Positions 52,713 through 59,106 of a DNA stretch of 64,000 bases are shown piece by piece. Source of the stretch: CBDAQR01 sp965199055 (lineage in GTDB: Bacteria > Pseudomonadota > Gammaproteobacteria > Pseudomonadales > Halieaceae). The stretch is from NCBI GenBank assembly GCA_965199055.1, contig CBDAQR010000003.1, positions 1,984,001-2,048,000 of the forward strand, written 5' to 3'. The number at the start of each line of letters is the position of its first letter. Within the stretch, counting starts at the first letter, position 1. Position numbers and translations under genes: made by a program. The notes under the pieces are model-generated. The model did not search any database and was not told the origin of the DNA. It worked only from the letters and a program-made list of their open reading frames with translations.

Positions 52713-53686
52713 GCAAACCCTTTCGCTTTGGCCTGCAGGCGTTTAACCCGAAGTCACCCGAAGCATGGCGCGAGATGCTGCGCAAAACCGAGGACCTGGG
52801 TTACTCCGCCTACCACCTGGCCGATCACTTTCTGGGCGCCGGGCCGGCGATCGAGAGTACCGGCCATCCGCCGCAGCTTTTGGGTGCGGTGCCCGCTATG
52901 GCCATGGCGCTGGAATACACCAACTCTATCAAAGTAGGGGCACGTGTCTTCTGCATGGATTACCGCGAGCCGGTGATCCTGGCCAAGGAAGCCGCGACCA
53001 TGGATTACCTGTCTGGCGGCAGACTTGAATTTGGTCTGGGCGCCGGCTGGATTGAAGCCGAATACAAAGCCGTGGGTATTCCCTTCGAACCCATTGGCCA
53101 GCGCCTGGATAAATTTGAGAACGTGGTGAGCGCCATCAAGGCGTTCCTGACCGGCGACCCGCTGTCGATCCAGAATGACCATGTTCAGTGGGAGGGTTTC
53201 AGCGGCAGCCCGGCGCGCCCCCAGTGCCCACCGATCATGATCGGCGGCGGCAGCAAGCGGGTTTTAACGATAGCCGGGCGCGAAGCCGACATCGTCAGTC
53301 TCAACTTCAATAACCGGGCCGGCGTGCTCGGGCCCGACGGCATGCTCTCGGGGCTGGCGGAACAAACTGCAAAGAAAATCGATTGGATTCGCGATGGCGC
53401 AGGCGAACGGTTTGACGATGTTGAGCTGGAAATTGGCGCATATATGACTATTGTCACCGATCATCAGGAGGCAACGGCCAAGGCCATTGCCGATCCCTTC
53501 GGCATGCCTGTCGACGATCTGTTAGCGGGGCCGCATAATCTGATCGGCAGCGTCGATTATATTTGCGAAGAGCTACAGCGGCGCCGCGAGGTCTACGGCA
53601 TTTCCTATATCACCGTGCTGGATGACGGTGAGAACAATATGGTCGAGCAGTTTGCCCCGGTAGTTGCTAAACTCGCCGGGCAGTAA
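52709..53686 (+). CDS. LLM class F420-type oxidoreductase (TIGR03621-like)
   Basis: A 325-residue luciferase-like oxidoreductase of the MSMEG_2516-like group: FRFGLQAFNPKSPEAWREMLRKTEDLGYSAYHLADHF, ATMDYLSGGRLEFGLGAGWIEAEYKAVG near 100, and PPIMIGGGSKRVLTIAGREADIVSLN near 180. ATG 52709 overlaps the stop of the molybdopterin gene (ATGA). Together with the LLM at 642 and two PNPOx-like genes it adds to a set of families that often use F420, though FMN is possible in gammaproteobacteria. Confidence 0.9.
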   Translation: MSKPFRFGLQAFNPKSPEAWREMLRKTEDLGYSAYHLADHFLGAGPAIESTGHPPQLLGAVPAMAMALEYTNSIKVGARVFCMDYREPVILAKEAATMDYLSGGRLEFGLGAGWIEAEYKAVGIPFEPIGQRLDKFENVVSAIKAFLTGDPLSIQNDHVQWEGFSGSPARPQCPPIMIGGGSKRVLTIAGREADIVSLNFNNRAGVLGPDGMLSGLAEQTAKKIDWIRDGAGERFDDVELEIGAYMTIVTDHQEATAKAIADPFGMPVDDLLAGPHNLIGSVDYICEELQRRREVYGISYITVLDDGENNMVEQFAPVVAKLAGQ

Positions 53687-53699
53687 ACAGGAGCCAATG

Positions 53700-54383
53700 A
53701 TGGCAAAGACAGCCGGCAAGGAAAAGAAGGAGCGGGACCAGGGAGGTTGGCAGGCGCAGAAGAGCGCCATGATGCGCGACACCATCCTCGATGCCGCACT
53801 CGACTGCTTTATCAATATCGGGTACGCCAGTACCACCACCGCCAAGATCGCCGAGAAGGCTGGTGTGTCTCGTGGCGCCATGCTGCACCACTTCCCCTCC
53901 AAATCGGAGCTGATACAGGCCGCGGTCGAGCATCTGCACAATAAGCTGGTAGAACTCTACGCATCGAACATTGATGAAATCACTCACGACCTGCCAGTGG
54001 ACGAGCGCAACCGACAGGGTTTGCGTGGCTATTGGAACTACCTGAGCTCAGACATATACAAGGCCTACCACGAACTGTGTGTGGCAGGGCGTAACGACCC
54101 CGAGTTACAGGGCATTCTTGAAGATTCAGTTAAGCGGTTCGACGATGCCGTGGTTGATGCCAACCGCACCTTATTCCCTGAATGGCAGGAGCTCGACCCC
54201 AAGGTGTTCGAGTTGGCGATGGATATCACCAAGTTCATGATGGAGGGCATGGCGGTATCTCAGATCGTCAGCCAGCGCGAGAAGCGTGTTGATCGCATGA
54301 TCAATTACCTGGGTGATCGGCTGGAAGAAATCTTCCACTCGGAAGATAGAGACGGCGCGATACACCGCCACTCGGAAAGTTAA
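53700..54383 (+). CDS. TetR family transcriptional regulator, candidate regulator of the operator set
   Basis: A 227-residue TetR regulator. The HTH spans about residues 19-65: ILDAALDCFINIGYASTTTAKIAEKAGVSRGAMLHHFPSKSELI; the rest is a helical ligand-binding domain. ATG 53700 is chosen over ATG 53697 because AGGAG (53689-53693) is then 6 bases away. It lies 13 bases after the LLM gene, in the transcript started by the operator at 50462, which would let it control its own operon. It is the only TetR in the window and the best candidate to bind ACARTCA-N4-TGAYTGT; this is inference. Confidence 0.92.
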   Translation: MAKTAGKEKKERDQGGWQAQKSAMMRDTILDAALDCFINIGYASTTTAKIAEKAGVSRGAMLHHFPSKSELIQAAVEHLHNKLVELYASNIDEITHDLPVDERNRQGLRGYWNYLSSDIYKAYHELCVAGRNDPELQGILEDSVKRFDDAVVDANRTLFPEWQELDPKVFELAMDITKFMMEGMAVSQIVSQREKRVDRMINYLGDRLEEIFHSEDRDGAIHRHSES

Positions 54384-54412
54384 GCCCGGTACTCTCTGCG
54401 CCAGCGGGCTCT

Positions 54413-55558
54413 TCAGGCGGCGCCCAATTCGGCACTTAACTCCACGTAACGATCGAGGTGATGCTCTTCATCGCCAAACAGAGTGCTCAGCAATAACAGC
54501 CGCTTAAAGTAGTGACTGACGCCCAGCTCGTCGGTCATACCGATACCACCGTGCAGTTGCACCGCCTCGTGCGAAACAAACTTTGCGGCTTCACCCAGCT
54601 TAACCTTGAGTCCCGACGCGGCTTGCAGCTTATCGGCGCGATCTTCACTGCGAGCAATCGCCGCATAGAGCAGCAGCGAACGCAGCGACTGGCAATGCAG
54701 GTACATATCGGCCATGCGATGCTGTAGTGCCTGAAACTTTCCAATCGGCTGGCCAAACTGTTCACGCGTCCTGGTGTACTCGGCCGTTTGCTCCAGTAAC
54801 ACATCCATGGCGCCCACTGCCTCGGCACCCATCGCTACAAGCGCCTGGGCGATAACATCGTCGAGAACCGCCAAAGCTGCGCCGGATTCACCCAGGAGCT
54901 GAGCGGCACTGACTGCAACGTTATCGAAACGGATACTCGCGCCGCGCGTGCCATCGACCAGCGAGTATGCACTGCGCTCTATACCCGTTGCGCTGGCGTC
55001 AACGATAAACAAGCTGATGCCATCAAGATCTTTACGCTCTCCAGCGCTTCGTGCCGTTACCAGTAAGTGGTCAGCACAGTGCCCGTTCAGAACGGCCAGC
55101 TTTTCACCATTGAGTACATAACCGTCTCCCGACTCCGCTGCGATTAGCGTTACATCGAACCAGTTGTGACGCGACTTGGCTTCGGCAAAGGCAAATGCCC
55201 ACTGCGATTCTCCGGCAATCAGGGGGGGCAAGTACTGCGCGCGCTGCTCCGGCGAGGCGGTACGCAGGAAGCCGCCACAGATAACGATATTGACCAGATA
55301 GGGCTCCAGCACCAGACCGCGGCCAAGCTCCTCCATGATCACCATCAGATCGATGGCAGAGCCGCCAAAGCCACCGTCTTCTTCCGCAAAGGGCAAGGCC
55401 AGCATGCCCAGCTCGGCCAGCTGCTGCCAGAGATTGCGATCGAAGGCATCGGGGGTGTCACGCAGGGCGCGCCGTTGTTCAATAGAGCACTGCTCCTGCA
55501 CCAGTTTCGCGATGCTGTCCTTGAGCAGCTGCTGTTCGTCGCTCAGCGATAAATCCAT
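54413..55558 (-). CDS. Acyl-CoA dehydrogenase (second copy)
   Basis: A 381-residue acyl-CoA dehydrogenase: MDLSLSDEQQLLKDSIAKLV, GSAIDLMVIMEELGRGLVLEPYL near 66, and LHGGIGMTDELGVSHYFKRLLLL near 338. The C-terminal region (STLFGDEEHHLDRY) lacks the standard IYEGT-type Glu, as in subunits that pair with another acyl-CoA dehydrogenase to form alpha2beta2 enzymes in steroid side-chain degradation; the one at 19168 could be a partner but this is a guess. It converges with the TetR gene and is preceded by the weak operator copy at 55635. Confidence 0.92.
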   Translation of the reverse strand: MDLSLSDEQQLLKDSIAKLVQEQCSIEQRRALRDTPDAFDRNLWQQLAELGMLALPFAEEDGGFGGSAIDLMVIMEELGRGLVLEPYLVNIVICGGFLRTASPEQRAQYLPPLIAGESQWAFAFAEAKSRHNWFDVTLIAAESGDGYVLNGEKLAVLNGHCADHLLVTARSAGERKDLDGISLFIVDASATGIERSAYSLVDGTRGASIRFDNVAVSAAQLLGESGAALAVLDDVIAQALVAMGAEAVGAMDVLLEQTAEYTRTREQFGQPIGKFQALQHRMADMYLHCQSLRSLLLYAAIARSEDRADKLQAASGLKVKLGEAAKFVSHEAVQLHGGIGMTDELGVSHYFKRLLLLSTLFGDEEHHLDRYVELSAELGAA

Positions 55559-55634
55559 GGGGGCTCCGGTTCCAATTGTTCTGCCATATCTACATAGCAG
55601 CGGGCCATCACGCTAACAAAGTCACAGCGCAAAA

Positions 55635-55652
55635 ACAATCAGCTTGTCCGGT
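55635..55652 (-). promoter_or_regulatory. Weak operator, copy F (left half-site only)
   Basis: ACAATCAGCTTGTCCGGT has a perfect ACARTCA half-site, but the second half (TGTCCGG, spacing 3) matches at only about 4 of 7 positions. It lies in the gap before the - strand acyl-CoA dehydrogenase gene, 77 bases upstream of ATG 55558, between A and T tracts as in other copies. Confidence 0.4.
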
Positions 55653-55654
55653 TT

Positions 55655-56026
55655 TTAGTTTAGATCGGCAGCGTACTCGCGCAGGACCTCTAAGGGCACG
55701 ATTTCCAGCGCACGTTGGTGGGTGCGCTGCAGGAATACGCGCGGCGCCATTTCCTGCTGGTAAGCCTCTAGCCAGCGCGACGCACACAGGCACCAGCGGT
55801 CACCCTCTTTGAGACCGGGAAAGCCATAAGCCGGCATGGGTGTCGACAGGTCATTCCCGCGGAACCGGGAGTATTGCAGAAAGGCATCGGTCACCTCGAC
55901 GCACACCGTATGCGAGCCCACATCGTCGTCGCTGGTATTACAGCAGCCATCGCGAAAGAACCCGGTCATTGGTTCTTCGCTGCAACTCTGCAATTCTTCG
56001 CCAAACACATTCAGTGACTCATCCAC
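55655..56026 (-). CDS. DUF2237 family protein
   Basis: A 123-residue protein with the DUF2237 signature: MTGFFRDGCCNTSDDDVGSHTVCVEVTDAFLQYSR and LSTPMPAYGFPGLKEGDRWCLCASRW. Several Cys are conserved in the family (CC, HTVC, WCLC). The start is GTG 56026, with GGAGGGGCGAGAG upstream at about 8 bases. Function unknown. It lies 1 base after the Nudix gene stop and is likely coupled with it. Confidence 0.87.
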   Translation of the reverse strand: MDESLNVFGEELQSCSEEPMTGFFRDGCCNTSDDDVGSHTVCVEVTDAFLQYSRFRGNDLSTPMPAYGFPGLKEGDRWCLCASRWLEAYQQEMAPRVFLQRTHQRALEIVPLEVLREYAADLN

Positions 56027-56027
56027 G

Positions 56028-56444
56028 TTACTCTCGCCCCTCCAACAGGCTCGCAAAAAGATCCAGGTCCTCTTGAAAGACCGGTTCCAGCTCGCGTAGT
56101 TCCGCCAGCGTTACCCAGCGCAATGCATCGAGCCCATCGTTATTGATACGCGGCTCTCCCTCCACTATCTCACTGTACCAGTAGTGCAACAGATAATGAC
56201 CGTTATGGGATGGCAATTGCTGCAATTTGCGCAGAGGTTCGACCACGCAGGCTAACTCCTCCATCGCTTCGCGCCGCACGGCGTCTTCCTCGCTTTCGCC
56301 GGGCTCCAACTTCCCGGACACCTGGGTCCAGTAACCGGGTGCGGGTTTGTGCGCAGCACGTTGACCGACCAGGAAGCGCTCTTCGCGTTGCAACACGATG
56401 ATGACCCCCTCGCGCATTGCGGTCCTGTGAGTGCCCGATGTCAT
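56028..56444 (-). CDS. Nudix hydrolase
   Basis: A 138-residue Nudix hydrolase that splits nucleoside diphosphates linked to another moiety. The Nudix box is GKLEPGESEEDAVRREAMEELA near residues 44-65, with the REAMEE metal-binding Glu residues complete. ATG 56444 starts a protein opening TSGTHRTAMREGVIIVLQREERFLVGQRAA; the open frame extends further upstream toward the MarR gene. It lies 26 bases after the MarR gene and 1 base before the DUF2237 gene. Confidence 0.9.
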   Translation of the reverse strand: MTSGTHRTAMREGVIIVLQREERFLVGQRAAHKPAPGYWTQVSGKLEPGESEEDAVRREAMEELACVVEPLRKLQQLPSHNGHYLLHYWYSEIVEGEPRINNDGLDALRWVTLAELRELEPVFQEDLDLFASLLEGRE

Positions 56445-56470
56445 AACGGCTTCACCACGCTTGGAATGCC

Positions 56471-56989
56471 CTACCCGTCCTTCGAAACTGCGTTTCTGAA
56501 GTCTGCAGGAATCGGACAATCTTCGCAGACCCTGTCATCACAAAGTCGACAGAGTCGGCGGCGCTCCAGGTCATTTGGGTGCATCGATATCAGTAGTTTG
56601 CGCAGAATTGCATCCAGTGATTGCTGCTCTTCCTCATCGAGAGGAGTCAGCAAGGATCGGATGCTCGCAAGGCGCCCTTGGAGCAAATCCTCTCGTGAGG
56701 CATGTCCCTTATCGGTTAAATACAATGCGATTTCTCGGTTGTCGCGCCCTTTTCGTCGTTCGACCAGACCATCGGCAACCAAGCGGTCGACCAGCCGAAC
56801 GGTGCCCGGGTGGGAAAGGCCCAGTACTTGCCTGAGCTTGTCGTTCGACGGGCCAAAACCGTAGCCAAGTATGACAAGCGCCGCGGGAGTCTCTCCCGCC
56901 CTATTCATCACTTCAAGCGCTGAGTTGTGGATTCGATCGGCTATGGAGAGCCCGATCACACCCAGAAGATTCGCGGTACTGTCTAGCAT
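56471..56989 (-). CDS. MarR family regulator with C-terminal Cys4 cluster
   Basis: A 172-residue MarR regulator: helix ALVILGYGFGPSNDKLRQVLGLSHPGTVRLVDRLVADGLVERRKGRDNRE around residues 38-85. At its end it carries CRLCDDRVCEDC with Cys147, 150, 155, 158, which could bind zinc or an iron-sulfur cluster and make it redox responsive. ATG 56989 lies just 7 bases after the -10 box TATGCT (56996-57001), so the mRNA may be leaderless. Two perfect copies of its likely operator (TGTGCG-N3-CGCACA) lie in the gap to the SnoaL gene. It is followed by Nudix and DUF2237 genes. Confidence 0.92.
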   Translation of the reverse strand: MLDSTANLLGVIGLSIADRIHNSALEVMNRAGETPAALVILGYGFGPSNDKLRQVLGLSHPGTVRLVDRLVADGLVERRKGRDNREIALYLTDKGHASREDLLQGRLASIRSLLTPLDEEEQQSLDAILRKLLISMHPNDLERRRLCRLCDDRVCEDCPIPADFRNAVSKDG

Positions 56990-57001
56990 TCTCAAAGCAT
57001 A

Positions 57002-57016
57002 TGTGCGGAGCGCACA
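57002..57016. promoter_or_regulatory. MarR operator copy 1, within the marR promoter spacer
   Basis: TGTGCG-GAG-CGCACA is a perfect inverted repeat. On the - strand it fills the 17-base spacer between TTGAAA (57019-57024) and TATGCT (56996-57001), so binding would block the marR promoter. Confidence 0.7.
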
Positions 57017-57024
57017 ATTTTCAA

Positions 57025-57054
57025 TTGACTATATGTGCGCTGCGCACATATATT
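57025..57054 (+). promoter_or_regulatory. Sigma-70 promoter of the SnoaL gene with MarR operator copy 2 in the spacer
   Basis: TTGACT (57025-57030) and TATATT (57049-57054) are spaced by 18 bases. The spacer carries TGTGCG-CTG-CGCACA (57034-57048), the second perfect MarR-type operator, extended by ATA/TAT outside the arms. The two operator centres are 32 bases apart, about three helical turns, so one protein complex could hold both. Confidence 0.7.
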
Positions 57055-57089
57055 GATGCTTTAACCAAATCGCCACCAGGGAGAGCAGC

Positions 57090-57491
57090 ATGCAAGACAC
57101 CCACCTCAGTCCAGAGCACCAGGATTTCTTTGAGCGTTTTACGTCATTTTGGGCAGCACCATCGGGTCCAAGAGTCGCCGAGGTCATAGCACCTGATGCC
57201 ACAATCCACTTCACCGGCGCCGGTACTATGTCTGGCACTGATTACGCCAACTGGATGGGAGAGACACTGGCCGGAATGCAAGATATGACGGTCACTCCCC
57301 TCGACTGCGCAGGCAATGGCGACATGCTTTACATTGCCTGGGAGGCATCCGCGGTGATTCACGGAGAACGCAGAACATACCTTGGCGTGGATCGATTTCG
57401 ACTCAAAGACGGAATGGCGATAGAAGAGCACGTGATTTTCGATTCCGCCGTACTCACGCCCGAGGGCAGAGGTGGTATCGAGCAGATCTAG
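57090..57491 (+). CDS. SnoaL-like / NTF2-fold protein, MarR-controlled
   Basis: A 133-residue NTF2-fold protein: HQDFFERFTSFWAAPSGPRVAEVIAPDATIHFTGAGTMSGTDYANWMGETLAGMQDMTVTPLDCAGNGD, and a last strand with GMAIEEHVIFDS. CAGGGAGAG precedes ATG 57090. Such proteins often bind or isomerise small hydrophobic molecules. It is divergent from marR across two operators, so its expression would be induced by the ligand or redox signal of that regulator. The substrate is unknown. Confidence 0.85.
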   Translation: MQDTHLSPEHQDFFERFTSFWAAPSGPRVAEVIAPDATIHFTGAGTMSGTDYANWMGETLAGMQDMTVTPLDCAGNGDMLYIAWEASAVIHGERRTYLGVDRFRLKDGMAIEEHVIFDSAVLTPEGRGGIEQI

Positions 57492-57573
57492 ATGCTCACG
57501 CAATAAGCCCCTACTTGCGCTAACTCGCGGCGCGACAACGGCTTTTCGGCTGTTGAAATAGATTGAAATATTT

Positions 57574-57594
57574 ATCGCTGGCTCGTGCAGCGAT
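57574..57594. other. Inverted repeat in the gap after the SnoaL gene
   Basis: ATCGCTG and CAGCGAT form perfect 7-bp arms 7 bases apart, in the 224-base gap between the SnoaL and sulfotransferase-like genes. No T-run follows, so it is not a standard terminator; the rest of the gap shows nothing I can name. Confidence 0.4.
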
Positions 57595-57715
57595 ACTGCC
57601 ACTGCGCTGACGATTTCACATTATCTGACGCGCAGATGATCAGGAACATACGTGGTCGGCTATCGTCAGATGCCGCCCGTAACGCACAAGGACGTGCCCA
57701 TACACGAGAGCGAGG

Positions 57716-58513
57716 ATGATGAAGACACTATTCGTAAAGCAGTATGGGTTGCCATTGAGTGGGTCAAACGTCGTGCGCTATATGCTAGATAGCCATGAGG
57801 GGGTTATGGGCCTGAAACATATTCTGGGCGATTCACACCAGCTACCCACGCCCACTGTGCTTAATGGCCCGAGCGAAGCACAGGATATTGATACTGTGCT
57901 TACCGCCACACTGCAGGCCCCATCCAAAACCACCAAGCTGTCGAGCCGCTTTCAGCGCGAATTCATGGCTGGCATTGCAAATGAGCTCTGCGCGTCGATG
58001 CGTGAGGGCAACTTGCACTTTTGCTTGTCCACCAAGCACCCGCACGCCTGGCTGAGCGACATGCTCATTGCGCTCGACCTTGAGACCTCGTCGGCCAGTG
58101 CCCAAGACGACCCTGTTAGACAGGCGGTTAAAGCCTTGTGCGATGTGTACAACAAGAAGACTGCGGGCTGGCTCGACCTGGTAGAGAAGATGGCACATCG
58201 GTCGCTGATTGTTCGTCACGAAGACATTCTCACGTCCCAGGGCGCCACTATCATGAGAATGAGCAAAGCACTGAATCGAAAATCGACTAAGTGCTGGGCT
58301 CCCCGCGGTATCGCCTGCGGCACGACGTGGGACGACCAGCCAGTGACCCTATTAGAGCGGGAGTTCGACCGCGCTTACTACGTCAACGGGGAGTACATGA
58401 ACGCCCTGGGAAACGGCATAGCTGAGCTGATCGACGAGCTGATTGAATGGGACACCCTAAAGCCGCTGAGCTATCAACCTGGCCAGAAGCACTCCGTAGC
58501 GCGCACTCATTGA
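57716..58513 (+). CDS. Sulfotransferase-like P-loop protein
   Basis: A 265-residue protein with GLPLSGSNVVRYML near residues 11-24, resembling the 5'-phosphosulfate loop of sulfotransferases (GxPRSGTN), and LIVRHEDIL near 164, resembling the conserved (V)RYEDL-like segment. It may transfer sulfate from PAPS or be a non-catalytic relative; the first Arg of the loop is Leu here. The start is ATG 57716 or 57719, with GAGAGCGAGG upstream. It lies alone between the SnoaL and the next hypothetical gene. Confidence 0.6.
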   Translation: MMKTLFVKQYGLPLSGSNVVRYMLDSHEGVMGLKHILGDSHQLPTPTVLNGPSEAQDIDTVLTATLQAPSKTTKLSSRFQREFMAGIANELCASMREGNLHFCLSTKHPHAWLSDMLIALDLETSSASAQDDPVRQAVKALCDVYNKKTAGWLDLVEKMAHRSLIVRHEDILTSQGATIMRMSKALNRKSTKCWAPRGIACGTTWDDQPVTLLEREFDRAYYVNGEYMNALGNGIAELIDELIEWDTLKPLSYQPGQKHSVARTH

Positions 58514-58556
58514 GATGCGTGATACTCATACCAGAAAATGCAGCTTTCGGTACCCA

Positions 58557-58595
58557 AATTAACCGGCCAGTGGCAATCTTGCTATTGGGTTAATT
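58557..58595. promoter_or_regulatory. Widely spaced inverted repeat before the hypothetical gene at 58630
   Basis: AATTAACC and GGTTAATT are perfect 8-bp arms separated by 23 bases in the 116-base gap upstream of 58630. It could be a paired regulator site; no other evidence. Confidence 0.3.
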
Positions 58596-58629
58596 CAGCA
58601 ACACTCGCAAACGAGTTAAGGAAACAAGA

Positions 58630-59106
58630 ATGCAATTCGACGTACCCCAAGGACAACGAGCTTCTGTCAATTTAATAGTCACCCCCGCGGCGCCGCAGGA
58701 CGGCGTGGCACAGCAATGGGCTATTACTGACAATGCCAGTGGAACACCCCAACCGGTCGACAGCCTGAACATCACGTTCTCCGGCAACACCCCCGCCCGC
58801 GCACGTCGCCAGGAGCGCATGGTCCTTTCCTTCAGCATTGACCCAGCCGTGCAGACAGACGCCTCATCCTGGCGATTCGCCGAGGAAGGCATCGTCTACT
58901 GTCAGGGCGCAGGCGACTATCTTCAAGACATCAGCAGTCGCATTGAGGACAATGGCAACACGCTGGTATTGAGTGTGAGCTGTCTCTCTGATGAAGAAGA
59001 GAGCTTCAACTTCCGTTTTATGGGGGTATTGGTCGACAACACCAGCGGTGTTTGTCAGGTGTTGGCGTCTGCGGACCCAGGCGGTTCAATAAGCCGGCGG
59101 AACTAA
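58630..59106 (+). CDS. Hypothetical soluble protein
   Basis: A 158-residue protein I do not recognise. It has no signal peptide or membrane segment; it is rich in Val, Thr, Ser and Asp, with alternating residues suggesting a beta-sandwich (PQGQRASVNLIVTP, SGTPQPVDSLNITF, GNTLVLSVSCLSDEEESF). Two or three Cys are scattered. AAGGAAACAAGA precedes ATG 58630. Its stop overlaps the end of the kinase gene by 4 bases (convergent). It may be a partner of the kinase/FHA pair by position only. Confidence 0.65.
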   Translation: MQFDVPQGQRASVNLIVTPAAPQDGVAQQWAITDNASGTPQPVDSLNITFSGNTPARARRQERMVLSFSIDPAVQTDASSWRFAEEGIVYCQGAGDYLQDISSRIEDNGNTLVLSVSCLSDEEESFNFRFMGVLVDNTSGVCQVLASADPGGSISRRN

